Shown here piece after piece: positions 35,807 through 46,327 of a stretch of 64,000 nucleotides of DNA. Below the pieces are notes generated by a model. That model was not told the DNA's origin, made no database searches, and saw nothing but the letters and a program-made list of their open reading frames with translations. The stretch is taken from contig CAADGI010000005.1 of assembly GCA_900696495.1 (NCBI GenBank), positions 1 through 64,000 on the forward strand. Direction: 5' to 3'. Each line of letters begins with the position of its first letter. The stretch's first letter is position 1. The stretch comes from an uncultured Alphaproteobacteria bacterium (GTDB taxonomy: Bacteria; Pseudomonadota; Alphaproteobacteria; Micavibrionales; Micavibrionaceae). Both the position numbers and the translations under genes were made by a program.

Positions 35807-36396
35807 TCCTCGTCATCGATAATTACGATTCATTCGTCTATAACATCGCGCGTTATTTCGAATGCGCGGGGGAATCCTGCACAGTCGTGCGCAACGACGC
35901 AATCACGGCTGAACAGGTGGCAAAGCTGAACCCGCTTGCTATCGTCATTTCCCCCGGCCCCTGCACGCCGAAAGAATCGGGCGTTTCGGTTGAGCTGATT
36001 AAAAAACTCGGCGCGTTCACGCCTATTTTCGGCATCTGCCTCGGCCATCAATGCATCGGCGAGGCTTTCGGCGCGAAAACCGTGCGCACCAGCCCGGTGC
36101 ATGGCATGGCGAGCGCGGTTATCCATGACGGCAGCGGCATTTTCGCCGGGCTGCCCCGCACGCTGAAGGCAGGGCGCTATCACTCGCTGGCGACTGAATT
36201 GCCTGCCGCCTCGCCGCTCCGCGTCACCGCCCGCACGAAAGACGGAATCATCATGGCCCTGCAGCACGCCGCGCAGCCGGTTTACGGCGTGCAGTTCCAC
36301 CCTGAATCGGTCCTGACCGAGCATGGGACCGAGATGATCGAAAACTTCACCGCCATCGCCCGCCGCTGGAGGCAGGGCGGAAAAATCGCCGCATGA
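35803..36396 (+). CDS. pabA: Aminodeoxychorismate synthase glutamine amidotransferase
   Basis: A 197-residue class I glutamine amidotransferase supplying ammonia to PabB. The triad is visible: Cys in FGICLGHQCIGEAFG (about residue 78), and His and Glu in GVQFHPESVLTEHG (about 170-172). The start ATG 35803 overlaps the pabB stop. In some bacteria the same subunit also serves TrpE; no trp genes are here, and the three-gene pab operon argues for folate use. Confidence 0.94.
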   Translation: MILVIDNYDSFVYNIARYFECAGESCTVVRNDAITAEQVAKLNPLAIVISPGPCTPKESGVSVELIKKLGAFTPIFGICLGHQCIGEAFGAKTVRTSPVHGMASAVIHDGSGIFAGLPRTLKAGRYHSLATELPAASPLRVTARTKDGIIMALQHAAQPVYGVQFHPESVLTEHGTEMIENFTAIARRWRQGGKIAA

Positions 36397-37187
36397 GCAT
36401 GATCTGGCACAATGGCCGGTTCACGCAGGACGCGCCGGTTTTCCTGCCGAACGACCGGGTCCGCATTGGCGACGGCGTGTTCGACACGATGCTGGCGGCG
36501 GACGGCGAACTCATCCATGCCAACGAACATTACAAGCGGCTTTTGAGCCACGCGGATGCCTTAAAGATAAAAACGGATTGGAGCGTTTCGGATCTAAAAG
36601 CCGCGGCAGACGGGCTTCTCGAGCAAAATAAGAGACGCGCCGGAAAATCCGCGGTTAATACCGTTATCACGCGCGGACCCGGCGAACGCGGGTTAAAACT
36701 GCCCGAAAATTCCTCCGTTCAGGTGGTGATGTCGCTCAGTCCTGTCGGTGAATTCCCGCCCGTGCACGCGATTATTGCCAGTGTCCGCCGCAACGAAGGC
36801 TCGCCGCTCTCGCGAATCAAATCCTGTAATTACGGCGACAACATCCTCGCTTTCGCCGAAGCGCGGGACAAAAGCGCGAACGAGGCCATTATGCTGAACA
36901 ATCACGGGAACGTTGCCTGCGCCTCAGCCAGCAATATTTTCATCGTTCGGGACGGCAGGCTCCTGACCCCGCCGCTGGAAGACGGCGCGGTGGATGGCAT
37001 CACCCGCAGGAACCTGATCAAAAAACACGGCGCGAAGGAACAGAGCCTGATGGCGGGCGACCTTGCCGCTCATGAAGGCATTTATTTAACCAGCAGCATC
37101 CGCGGCGTCGTGGCGGTGGAAACTCTGGACGGCAAAAAACTGCCCCGCCCTTCTTTAGAAATTGATAAGGAATTCCATTTAATCTGA
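36393..37187 (+). CDS. pabC: Aminodeoxychorismate lyase (class IV PLP enzyme)
   Basis: A 264-residue class IV PLP-dependent enzyme. It releases pyruvate from aminodeoxychorismate to give p-aminobenzoate, the last step before dihydropteroate synthesis. The N-terminal DRVRIGDGVFDTMLA (about 26-40), the Lys of KSCNYGDNILA (about 146, the probable Schiff-base Lys) and the cofactor-binding VACASASNIFIV and LLTPPLEDGAVDGITR fit the fold. Branched-chain or D-amino acid transaminases share the fold, but the operon with pabA and pabB supports this call. It overlaps pabA by 4 bases. Confidence 0.9.
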   Translation: MSMIWHNGRFTQDAPVFLPNDRVRIGDGVFDTMLAADGELIHANEHYKRLLSHADALKIKTDWSVSDLKAAADGLLEQNKRRAGKSAVNTVITRGPGERGLKLPENSSVQVVMSLSPVGEFPPVHAIIASVRRNEGSPLSRIKSCNYGDNILAFAEARDKSANEAIMLNNHGNVACASASNIFIVRDGRLLTPPLEDGAVDGITRRNLIKKHGAKEQSLMAGDLAAHEGIYLTSSIRGVVAVETLDGKKLPRPSLEIDKEFHLI

Positions 37188-37202
37188 AAGTATAATAAAA
37201 GT

Positions 37203-37273
37203 GTCATCCCCCGGCTTGACCGGGGGATCCATTTTTAAAGTATCATGGATTCCCCGCCCTCGCGGGGAATGAC
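37203..37273 (+). repeat. GTCAT...ATGAC palindromic element
   Basis: GTCATCCCCCGGCTTGACCG, GGGGATCCAT at the left and ATGGATTCCCCGCCCTCGCG, GGGAATGAC at the right. It fills the space between pabC and the LOG gene and ends 13 bases before the TTG start of the latter. Confidence 0.88.
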
Positions 37274-37285
37274 AGCGGAGCAAAA

Positions 37286-38194
37286 TTGACAATTCTCAAA
37301 ACATTGACGGTTTATCTCGGCTCTTCGGGCCGCGCGCGGCCTGTATTCCAGGATGCCGCCGCCGCGCTCGGCAAGATAATCGGCGAAAGCGGATACAATC
37401 TCGTTTATGGCGGCATGGACGCGGGCCTGATGGGCCAGATCGCCGCGGGCGCGCTGCAGGCCGGCGGCAAGGTGACGGGGATTATTCCAAAGCGCCTGCA
37501 GGACAGCGAAAGAATCCTGAAAGGCCTGAGCGAAACCGTTCTGGTCGAGGATTTATGGCAGCGCAAAAAGAAAATGTTCGAACTGGCCGACGCGATTGTC
37601 TCGCTGCCCGGCGGGTTCGGCACGCTCGATGAAACGCTGGAAGTTTTGTACTGGGGCAAATTAAAGCTGCACACCATGCCGCTGGTGCTGGTGAATATCG
37701 AGAATTACTGGGCGCCGCTCATTGGATTCCTGCGCACGCAGCGCGATTTCGACCAGAGATTTTTAATTGTCGTGGATTCAATTGATGAGATTATCCCGGC
37801 GTTAAAAGCATGGGACGCGCCCTCGATTCAAAAACAGGAAGGTTCTTTCCCGCACTTTGAAGGCGAAATCCTGCGCAAGACCGGCGAGCCGATCATCATC
37901 GACACGCCCAGCGTCGAGAACGCCTATTACGTCGCCTGTGCATTGGGTTTAAAACAGCTCGGCAAGCATGCGCGTCCCATCGGTTTCCTGAACAAGGGCG
38001 GACAGTTCGACGGGCTGCTGGAATGGTTCAAGGCCGCGCACCGCGAAAATTTCATCACCGACAAATGCGTGCTGCTGTACGACGCCGCGCCGGATGAAAA
38101 AACGCTGAAGGACCTGCTGGAAAACCAGCACGCCGTTGCCATCGACCTGCACAAGGAAAAATGGGGCGAACGGCGGATCAAGGACCGTCCCTAA
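37286..38194 (+). CDS. LOG-family protein with extended C-terminus
   Basis: A 302-residue Rossmann-like LOG (lysine decarboxylase-like fold) protein. Its relatives release nucleobases from nucleoside 5'-monophosphates, for example cytokinin activation. Motifs: YLGSSGRARP (about 10), YGGMDAGLMGQIAAGA (about 37) and LPGGFGTLDE (about 107). Typical members are about 190 residues; the extra 110 residues contain a second copy-like end (GGQFDGLLEWFKAAHRENFI, repeated style of NYWAPLIGFLRTQRDFDQRF). The start is TTG 37286, with GGAG 7 bases before it; no ATG is near. Confidence 0.83.
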   Translation: MTILKTLTVYLGSSGRARPVFQDAAAALGKIIGESGYNLVYGGMDAGLMGQIAAGALQAGGKVTGIIPKRLQDSERILKGLSETVLVEDLWQRKKKMFELADAIVSLPGGFGTLDETLEVLYWGKLKLHTMPLVLVNIENYWAPLIGFLRTQRDFDQRFLIVVDSIDEIIPALKAWDAPSIQKQEGSFPHFEGEILRKTGEPIIIDTPSVENAYYVACALGLKQLGKHARPIGFLNKGGQFDGLLEWFKAAHRENFITDKCVLLYDAAPDEKTLKDLLENQHAVAIDLHKEKWGERRIKDRP

Positions 38195-38199
38195 AAAAA

Positions 38200-38646
38200 T
38201 CAGAATACGATATGGCCGGTAATTGCCTGAATCTTCGCCTTGGTCATGGCGATGCGGCGCGTGGCGCGGGCCTTTTCGACGGCGTCTTCGGCGCGGCCAA
38301 GGTCTTCCTGGTAATTGCGAAGCTCCTGCTCAAGCTCGGCCTGGTTAAAACCGCTGACATTCATCGCGTCTTCGGCCAGAACGGTACAGTTCTTGCCCGT
38401 GATGTCGGCAAATCCGCCGGTGATGAAGATTTTCCACGGCTCGGCGCCTTTCTCGCGGTACAGGCGCACGACGCCAGGCTTCAGCGCGACGACCAGCGCC
38501 GTGTGATCGGGTCCGATACCGAGCTCGCCGTCCTCGCCGGGAATGACCGCGTGCCAGACAGGTTCGGAAACCAGTTTTTCCTCGGGGGAAACCAGCTCGA
38601 ACTTGATGGCTTGCGCCGTCGGTGCTGTTGCCTGAGCCTGCGCCAT
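38200..38646 (-). CDS. atpC: ATP synthase F1 epsilon subunit
   Basis: A 148-residue epsilon subunit, part of the rotating central stalk and able to inhibit ATP hydrolysis. The N-terminal beta-sandwich (IKFELVSPEEKLVSEPVWHA, PGEDGELGIGPDHTALV) and the C-terminal helical hairpin with an Arg/Ala/Lys-rich region are complete, but the N-terminus has a 12-residue Ala/Gln/Thr-rich leader. It is the last gene of the atpHAGDC group and starts 2 bases after the atpD stop. It converges on the LOG gene, with 5 bases between stops and no clear terminator. Confidence 0.94.
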   Translation of the reverse strand: MAQAQATAPTAQAIKFELVSPEEKLVSEPVWHAVIPGEDGELGIGPDHTALVVALKPGVVRLYREKGAEPWKIFITGGFADITGKNCTVLAEDAMNVSGFNQAELEQELRNYQEDLGRAEDAVEKARATRRIAMTKAKIQAITGHIVF

Positions 38647-38648
38647 TA

Positions 38649-40307
<1,659 letters not shown>

Positions 40308-40311
40308 GCTC

Positions 40312-41274
40312 CTATAACGCTTCCGCGCCCGAAATAATTTCGATCAGTTCTTTTGTAATATAGGCCTGACGCGCACGGTTGTATTTCAGCGTCAGTCTGT
40401 TGATCATGTCGCCCGCGTTACGCGTTGCGGAATCCATCGCCGTCATGCGCGCGGCCTGCTCGCCAGCAGCGGAGTCGAGAAGCGCGCGGAAAATCTGCAC
40501 GCCGATATTGCGCGGCAGCAGCGTCGCGAGAATCTGGCCTTCTTCCGGCTCGAAATCATAGGGCGAGATCGGACCTGCCTCTTCCACGACTTCGACCTTC
40601 TTGCGGCGCATGCCCTGTCTAGCCGCTTCGGCTTTCGCCATTTTATCTTTTTCTTTCTGGACGTCTTCCTCGTCGGGCAGCTTGAAGGGGATGAGCTGCT
40701 GGCGCGCGGGCTTCTGCGTCAGGATCGATTTGAATTCGTTGTAGATCAGCGTGCAGACATCGAACTCGCCCGCGTTGAATTTATCGAGCACCAGTTCGGT
40801 GACCTTGTTGACGTCGGCAAAATCGACGCGGGATTTACCCGTGATGCCGGTGAAGCTGTCCCAGATGCGGCCCTTGAACTCGCGGTTCAGCAGGTCGCGC
40901 GCCTTGCGCCCGGCGCAGATGATGTAAACGTCTTTTTTCGCGGCCAGCAGATCGCGGATCATGCGGCGCGCCTCTTTAATCACGTTGGCGTTGAAACCGC
41001 CGCACAGGCCGCGGTCGGCCGAAACGACGACGACAAGGTGGCGCTGATCCGAACCCGTACCCGCCAGCAGTTTCGAACTGCCGGGACTGATGACGACGTT
41101 CTTCGCGACGCGGCCCAGCATTTCGGCCATCGCGATGGCATAAGGCTGGCTGGCTTCAGCCTGCAGCTGCGCCTTCTTGAGCTTCGACGCCGCCACCATT
41201 TTCATGGCGGAGGTGATTTTCTTCGTCGATTTGACCGACTTAATGCGGTCTCTATAGTCTCTTAAACTTGGCAT
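40312..41274 (-). CDS. atpG: ATP synthase F1 gamma subunit
   Basis: A 320-residue central shaft subunit. The N-terminal coiled coil ([20 protein letters not shown]) and C-terminal coiled coil ([20 protein letters not shown]) that enter the alpha3beta3 head are conserved, and so is [14 protein letters not shown] near residue 80. It is about 30 residues longer than E. coli gamma; an insert near residues 195-225 is Lys/Glu/Arg-rich ([20 protein letters not shown]), a kind of insertion seen in some alphaproteobacteria. Upstream stands the GxxExxY element separating it from atpA. Confidence 0.95.
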   Translation of the reverse strand: MPSLRDYRDRIKSVKSTKKITSAMKMVAASKLKKAQLQAEASQPYAIAMAEMLGRVAKNVVISPGSSKLLAGTGSDQRHLVVVVSADRGLCGGFNANVIKEARRMIRDLLAAKKDVYIICAGRKARDLLNREFKGRIWDSFTGITGKSRVDFADVNKVTELVLDKFNAGEFDVCTLIYNEFKSILTQKPARQQLIPFKLPDEEDVQKEKDKMAKAEAARQGMRRKKVEVVEEAGPISPYDFEPEEGQILATLLPRNIGVQIFRALLDSAAGEQAARMTAMDSATRNAGDMINRLTLKYNRARQAYITKELIEIISGAEAL

Positions 41275-41285
41275 TTAATCCCTTT

Positions 41286-41316
41286 TTGCCACGAAGGCAC
41301 TAAGACACGAAGGATG
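41286..41316 (-). repeat. Left CACGAAG inverted repeat
   Basis: TTGCCACGAAGGCACTAAGA then CACGAAGGATG. It abuts the stop of the GxxExxY gene. Confidence 0.82.
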
Positions 41317-41727
41317 CTATAGCACGACGCGTTTTAGTCCTTCTTTTATCAGTTTTGAATTAAAATTGACGATAAAACCCAACCGCAAACCTGATAATTT
41401 CAGATAAGACAGCAGCTGCGCTTTACACAAATTCTCATCCATGCGTTCGATGGATTTAATTTCGACAATAATTTTATTATCAACAATCAAGTCGGCTTTA
41501 TAAATATTTGAAAGCATTTCACCCTTATAACTAAGAGGGAAAATTTTTTGTAATTCAAAAGGAATATTTCTGTGCTTTAATTCTTTTGCAAGACATTCCT
41601 CATAAACACTTTCCAATAAGCCAGGTCCCATTTCTTGATGAACAGCAAAGCAAGAATCAACAATAATTTTTCCAAGAGATTCAATCTCCGGATTAATTGT
41701 TGTTATAATTCTTAATTCACTATTCAT
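41317..41727 (-). CDS. GxxExxY protein (PD-(D/E)XK nuclease-like)
   Basis: A 136-residue protein with the name-giving motif GPGLLESVYEECLA (about residues 34-47) and a candidate nuclease core KADLIVDNKIIVEIKSIE (about 78-95): Asp, then Glu-x-Lys, as in PD-(D/E)XK enzymes. The C-terminal LSYLKLSGLRLGFIVNFNS completes the usual fold. The family's role is not established. AT-richer than the atp genes on either side, which supports a foreign origin. The ribosome site is supplied by the flanking repeat (CACGAAG before ATG). Confidence 0.88.
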   Translation of the reverse strand: MNSELRIITTINPEIESLGKIIVDSCFAVHQEMGPGLLESVYEECLAKELKHRNIPFELQKIFPLSYKGEMLSNIYKADLIVDNKIIVEIKSIERMDENLCKAQLLSYLKLSGLRLGFIVNFNSKLIKEGLKRVVL

Positions 41728-41766
41728 CTTCGTGTTCTTCGTGTTCTTCGTGTCTTCGTGGCTAAA
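41725..41766 (-). repeat. Right CACGAAG inverted repeat
   Basis: On the minus strand AGCCACGAAGACACGAAGAA then CACGAAGAACACGAAGATG, with four CACGAAG units spaced 9 to 12 bases apart. The last unit runs into the start codon of the GxxExxY gene. Confidence 0.87.
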
Positions 41767-41769
41767 AAC

Positions 41770-43320
41770 TTAAGCCGCCTTCTGGTTGTTGGCCGAATAG
41801 GAACTCGTGAACGCTTCGAGGAATTCCTTCATATGCTTCTGAAGGTCGTCGGCCAAAGCTTTTTCCTCGCGAATACGCTTCAGGATGTCGGCACCGCTGG
41901 CGCGGACATGCTCGAGCAGCAGCGCTTCATACTGGCTGACCTTGTCGGTCGGGATTCCATCGAGGAAACCGCGCGTACCGGCGAAAATCACGAACACCTG
42001 CTCTTCGACAGGCATCGGCGAGTATTGCGGCTGCTTCAGGAGCTGCGTCAGGCGCGCGCCGCGGGCGAGCAGTTTCTGCGTCGCCGCGTCGAGGTCTGAT
42101 GCGAACTGGGCGAAGGCTTCCATTTCGCGGTACTGCGCGAGTTCCAGCTTGATCGTACCGGCAACCTGTTTCATCGCCTTGATCTGCGCGGCGGAACCGA
42201 CGCGGGAGACGGACGCGCCGACGTTAATCGCCGGACGAATGCCTTTGAAGAACAGGCCCGTTTCGAGGAAGATCTGGCCGTCGGTGATGGAAATGACGTT
42301 CGTCGGGATGTAAGCCGAGATGTCGCCCGCCTGCGTTTCAATAATAGGAAGCGCCGTCAGCGAACCCGAACCATGCGAGTCGCCGAGTTTCGCGGCGCGC
42401 TCCAGCAGACGCGAGTGAATGTAGAATACGTCGCCGGGATAAGCTTCGCGGCCCGGCGGGCGGCGCAGCAGCAGCGACATCTGACGGTACGCGACGGCCT
42501 GTTTCGAAAGATCGTCATAGATGCACAGCGCATGCATGCCGTTGTCGCGGAAATATTCGCCCATCGCGCAGCCGGTATAAGGCGCCAGGAACTGCATCGG
42601 GGCCGGGTCGGACGCCGTGGCGGCGACGACGATGGTGTATTCCATCGCGCCCTGCTCTTCGAGTTCTTTCACGAGCTGCGCAACCGTCGAACGCTTCTGA
42701 CCGATACAGACATAAATGCAGTACAGGTGCTCTTTCTCGTTTTTGGAGCTGTTGATGTTTTTCTGGTTGATGACCGTGTCGACGGCGACGGCGGTCTTGC
42801 CGGTCTGGCGGTCGCCGATGATCAGTTCGCGCTGGCCGCGGCCGACGGGAACGAGCGCGTCGATGGCCTTAAGGCCCGACTGCATGGGCTCGTGAACGGA
42901 TTTACGCGGGATAATGCCAGGCGCTTTCAGCTCGACGCGACGGGATTGCTTGGCCTTCAGCGGGCCTTTGCCGTCGATCGGATTGCCAAGGCCGTCAACA
43001 ACGCGGCCGAGCAGTTCCTTGCCGATCGGAACTTCCACGATCTGGCCGGTACGCTTGACGATGTCGCCTTCTTTAATGTCGCGGTCGTCGCCGAAAATAA
43101 CGATACCGACATTGTCGACTTCGAGGTTCAGCGCCATGCCTTTGATGCCGCCGGGAAATTCAACCATCTCGCCGGCCTGGACGTTATCGAGGCCGTACAC
43201 GCGGGCAACGCCGTCGCCGACCGACAGAACCTGTCCGATCTCTGCGACATCGGCTTGCGCGCCGAATTCAGCGATCTGCTTTTTCAGGATTTCAGAAATT
43301 TCTGCTGCACGGATTTCCAT
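41770..43320 (-). CDS. atpA: ATP synthase F1 alpha subunit
   Basis: A 516-residue subunit with intact Walker [17 protein letters not shown] (about residues 168-183), the alpha-type [20 protein letters not shown] region (about 282; reads AYRQMSLL here) and the C-terminal helical domain. Non-catalytic nucleotide sites alternate with the beta subunits in the F1 head. It starts 4 bases downstream of atpH. The GxxExxY element follows its stop. Confidence 0.97.
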   Translation of the reverse strand: MEIRAAEISEILKKQIAEFGAQADVAEIGQVLSVGDGVARVYGLDNVQAGEMVEFPGGIKGMALNLEVDNVGIVIFGDDRDIKEGDIVKRTGQIVEVPIGKELLGRVVDGLGNPIDGKGPLKAKQSRRVELKAPGIIPRKSVHEPMQSGLKAIDALVPVGRGQRELIIGDRQTGKTAVAVDTVINQKNINSSKNEKEHLYCIYVCIGQKRSTVAQLVKELEEQGAMEYTIVVAATASDPAPMQFLAPYTGCAMGEYFRDNGMHALCIYDDLSKQAVAYRQMSLLLRRPPGREAYPGDVFYIHSRLLERAAKLGDSHGSGSLTALPIIETQAGDISAYIPTNVISITDGQIFLETGLFFKGIRPAINVGASVSRVGSAAQIKAMKQVAGTIKLELAQYREMEAFAQFASDLDAATQKLLARGARLTQLLKQPQYSPMPVEEQVFVIFAGTRGFLDGIPTDKVSQYEALLLEHVRASGADILKRIREEKALADDLQKHMKEFLEAFTSSYSANNQKAA

Positions 43321-43324
43321 TTTA

Positions 43325-43912
43325 CTAACCTACCTCTTTCACAGTTTGAACGTTTTGATTGGATTGGCGGCTCATCGCTGCCTTGAGTCTTTCGAGTTTG
43401 CGCGCGACCGAGTCGTCGATCATGCGCGAGCCGATGGTGACGATCATGCCGCCGAGAATGGACGGCTCGACTTTTGCTTTCAGCGCAACGTCGCGGCCCA
43501 GGCCTTTTGCAATCGCGCGCTGCAGCGCCTCGAATTGGGATGCGCTCATGTCCTGCGCGGTCTGCACTTCAACGGCAACCTCGCCGCGGCGGCGTGATAA
43601 TTCAGTGCGGAAGGCCTCTATAATGCCCTGCGCGGCGGCAAGGCGGCGGTTCTTCACGAGAACGCCGAGAAAATTGCGGGTCAGGCCGTCGAATTTCGCC
43701 TTGTCGGCAATGGCGGTCATGGCCTTGCCCTGCTGGTCGCGGCTTAAGGAAGGCGAGGAAATGACGGTGGCGAGATCGCCCGAAGCGGCGATCATGGCGG
43801 CCAGCTCGTTCAGGTCGCGTTCAACCTGCTGAATTTTATTGGATTCCTGGGCCAGCTCGATCAAGGCGAGGGCGTAGCGCGAGGTTACGGCGTGAGAGGC
43901 TTTGGCAGACAC
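43325..43912 (-). CDS. atpH: ATP synthase F1 delta subunit (OSCP)
   Basis: A 195-residue peripheral-stalk subunit that joins F1 to the b subunits of Fo. The N-terminal helical domain ([20 protein letters not shown]) and the C-terminal conserved motif [20 protein letters not shown] are both present. It is the first gene of the atpHAGDC group; the Fo genes are elsewhere, as usual in alphaproteobacteria. The 100 bases upstream, up to the TraX-like stop, contain the likely promoter. Confidence 0.94.
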   Translation of the reverse strand: MSAKASHAVTSRYALALIELAQESNKIQQVERDLNELAAMIAASGDLATVISSPSLSRDQQGKAMTAIADKAKFDGLTRNFLGVLVKNRRLAAAQGIIEAFRTELSRRRGEVAVEVQTAQDMSASQFEALQRAIAKGLGRDVALKAKVEPSILGGMIVTIGSRMIDDSVARKLERLKAAMSRQSNQNVQTVKEVG

Positions 43913-44015
43913 GTCCCTGTGATTCCTTGTTTATATAGCGATTCTCAAGTTTCGCGAGGGATTTAGCACACGGAAAACGCCCTGACAAGTGCTTAAAATA
44001 AGGCTTTCCGCGCTG

Positions 44016-44810
44016 TCAGTGCAGGAAAATTTCCGGCTGCAGAAACGCGTATTTTCCGGGGTACAGGAAAAAGGCCAGAATCCGGAACGCCACGAGGTGG
44101 AAAACATAGATTTCCAGCGTCCAGCGCCCCAGAACCTGCAGCGGCAGGGCAAAAACGGGGGGCGCAGACCAGCGCTCGGGGACAAACCCCAGCAGAACGA
44201 CAAATAAACACGCAAGACCAACCCCAAGTCCAAAATTATGGTTGCCGTCCATAACCGGCAGGGTCAGGGCCTGAAACAGGAAACTGACGGCCACCATCGC
44301 GCCCAGCAACAGAGCCTGCGCCCCTGCCCGTTCATGTCCGGGTTCGCGGCGGCAGTGGGCGCCGTAAAGAGCCCAGAGCGCCCCCATCGTGCCGTATTCC
44401 AGGACATAGGATGTGGGAATCGAAAACGCACAAAGCCCCGCAAACAGGGCGATGAAAGCGGCGCGGCTTGAAAACGCCGCCCGCTCGAGATACGGCATGG
44501 CCACCCTTACCGCCGCCAGCGTGAACAGAATGTTGAACGGCATGACATAGCCGTTGAAGGCGATGGCCGCGGCGCTGGCGATAAAGCCGCCGATGAGCCA
44601 GCTTGGCGGCACGGGCCGCGCGCCCGCATAACCTATCAAGAAAAACCATACCGGCGCGGAAAGGCGCCCGATCACCCGCAGCCATGCCTCTTCGGGAAAG
44701 AAGAAATACCCGACATGATCGGCAATCATTGTCAGAACAGCGAAAGCCTTCAGCACATCATGCGCCGTGAGCGCGTCGCCATAGTTCTTGAGGATTTCCG
44801 GTTTTTTCAT
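44016..44810 (-). CDS. TraX-family membrane protein
   Basis: A 264-residue polytopic membrane protein with about eight hydrophobic segments. The TraX signature is clear near the N-terminus: LTAHDVLKAFAVLTMIADHV (here about residues 13-32), then GRLSAPVWFFLIGY. TraX acetylates F pilin in conjugative plasmids; chromosomal members are thought to be acyltransferases of unknown target. ATG 44810 is preferred over ATG 44828, because GGAAAG lies upstream of the former. It lies between atpH and a divergent membrane methyltransferase-like gene. Confidence 0.86.
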   Translation of the reverse strand: MKKPEILKNYGDALTAHDVLKAFAVLTMIADHVGYFFFPEEAWLRVIGRLSAPVWFFLIGYAGARPVPPSWLIGGFIASAAAIAFNGYVMPFNILFTLAAVRVAMPYLERAAFSSRAAFIALFAGLCAFSIPTSYVLEYGTMGALWALYGAHCRREPGHERAGAQALLLGAMVAVSFLFQALTLPVMDGNHNFGLGVGLACLFVVLLGFVPERWSAPPVFALPLQVLGRWTLEIYVFHLVAFRILAFFLYPGKYAFLQPEIFLH

Positions 44811-44884
44811 GCCTGCTTTCCAAGACATGGTATTATAGTGAGGTAAGAACGTCTTAACTCCAATAATACAGGCTCCGCCCCCGC

Positions 44885-46324
44885 ATGGACAGTCTCAAAC
44901 GCACGTTGCTCCTTTTCACGGTCATCATCATTGAAGGCTATGTCGTCCTCGCGACCGAACTGCTCGCCATCCGCGAAACGGTTCCTTACGTCGGCAGCGG
45001 AACGGACACGGTATCGATCATCATCGCCGCCGTGCTGATGCCGCTCGCGTTCGGCTATTACAAGGGCGGATTGTTCAAACCCTATTACTGGCGCGGACGC
45101 CTGATCGGCATCCGCGAAAAACTGATCCTGAACATCATGATCTCGATGGGCATCCTGATCCTCGGCCTTTCCTATCTATGCATGAATGTATTTTTCTACA
45201 CGCTGCTTGGAATGGGGCTCAATCATCGCCTGTTCCTCACGGCGATCTATTCGGCCGTATTCCTGGTGACGCCGGTCTATCTGCTCGGCCAGACCATTCC
45301 GCTGATCAGCAATTACTTCTCCAAGGAAAAACTCGCGCGCATTACCGGCCGCATGCTGTTTTTCTCGACCATGGGATCGTTCATGGGCGCGGTGTTCTCG
45401 ACGCTGGTGCTGATGAGCACCGTCGGCGTGCATAATACCGTTTCCTTCAACATCATCCTGCTCGCCGTTCTCGTCATCCTGCTGTCGAAGAAAAAACTCT
45501 CGGAGCGGGTCGTTTACGCGTTCGGCATGGCGGTGGTCGGCATCATACTGAATTCCGGTTACGTCATGGCCGCGTTCAAGGTCGTCGACAATAACAAATA
45601 CAACATGGTCATGGTGTTCCCCGACCCCAGCGAGAACGGCGACATTCACATGTCGCTGAACCATATGGGATCGTCGATGTACAACCCGGAAACCGGGGCC
45701 AAGCACATGTATATCGAATTCGTCGAGCAACAGACGATCGAGCCCATCATGGAAACCCTGGAACCCAGGGACATTCTCGTGATCGGCGCGGGCGCGTTCA
45801 CGTTCGGATTGCAGGATACGAAAAACAATTATGATTTCGTCGATATCGACGGCAGCCTGAAAGACATCGCCGAACAGCACGTCCTGAAACAGAAGCTGAC
45901 GGAGAACAAGCATTTCATCCCCATGGAAGCGCGCGCCTATCTGATGAGCACGGACAAAAAATACGATGTCATATTCCTGGATGCCTATCTCGGCGGCATT
46001 ACGCTACCCGAGCATCTCGTGACCACCAATTTCTACAAGCAGGTCAAGGATCACCTGAAGGATGACGGCATCGTCGCGATGAATTTCATCGCCTCGCCGA
46101 GCTTCTCGACACCCTTCAGCCGCAACCTCGACAACAGCGTGCGCAGGATATTCCCTCACGTGTCGCGCCACGTGATCATGGAAAATTACCACCTCTGGAA
46201 AGACAATCCCGAAGACAACCAGAACATTATCTATATGTACAAACGGCACCTGGATGAAAGCACGAAGGAAATCTACACCGACAACAAGAACCGGATTTTC
46301 TACGACAAGCCGCAAAAATATTAG
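44885..46324 (+). CDS. Fused membrane / spermidine synthase-like protein
   Basis: A 479-residue protein. Residues 1-230 hold about six or seven membrane helices (GYVVLATELLAIRETVPYVG at the start is typical of the fused MFS/spermidine synthase group). Residues 230-479 form a Rossmann methyltransferase-like domain with DILVIGAGAFTFGLQ (about 298) and YDVIFLDAYLGGITLPEHL (about 360). The motif ILVIGAGAF differs from the GGGDG of true spermidine synthases, so polyamine synthesis is uncertain. It is followed after 3 bases by a fatty acid hydroxylase-type gene, suggesting one transcript, perhaps for lipid modification (inference). Confidence 0.82.
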   Translation: MDSLKRTLLLFTVIIIEGYVVLATELLAIRETVPYVGSGTDTVSIIIAAVLMPLAFGYYKGGLFKPYYWRGRLIGIREKLILNIMISMGILILGLSYLCMNVFFYTLLGMGLNHRLFLTAIYSAVFLVTPVYLLGQTIPLISNYFSKEKLARITGRMLFFSTMGSFMGAVFSTLVLMSTVGVHNTVSFNIILLAVLVILLSKKKLSERVVYAFGMAVVGIILNSGYVMAAFKVVDNNKYNMVMVFPDPSENGDIHMSLNHMGSSMYNPETGAKHMYIEFVEQQTIEPIMETLEPRDILVIGAGAFTFGLQDTKNNYDFVDIDGSLKDIAEQHVLKQKLTENKHFIPMEARAYLMSTDKKYDVIFLDAYLGGITLPEHLVTTNFYKQVKDHLKDDGIVAMNFIASPSFSTPFSRNLDNSVRRIFPHVSRHVIMENYHLWKDNPEDNQNIIYMYKRHLDESTKEIYTDNKNRIFYDKPQKY

Positions 46325-46327
46325 AAC

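Larger units (their letters stand above)
41286..41766 (-). mobile_element. CACGAAG-flanked GxxExxY nuclease element
   Basis: A gene for a GxxExxY protein exactly enclosed by inverted repeats: left TTGCCACGAAGGCACTAAGA with CACGAAG, right CTTCGTGTTCTTCGTGTTCT with TCGTGTCTTCGTGGC. The whole unit of about 480 bases sits between atpA and atpG, where closely related operons have no gene. The repeats consist of 9-11 base units ending in CACGAAG, of the same design as the gene-less palindromes near map, radC and lysS. Mobility is inferred from structure only. Confidence 0.7.

Noticed and set aside
41286-41766. CRISPR-like array from the repeated CACGAAG units
   Set aside because: Units are 7 bases, spaced only 9-12 bases apart, and inverted across the gene; there are no spacers or cas genes.
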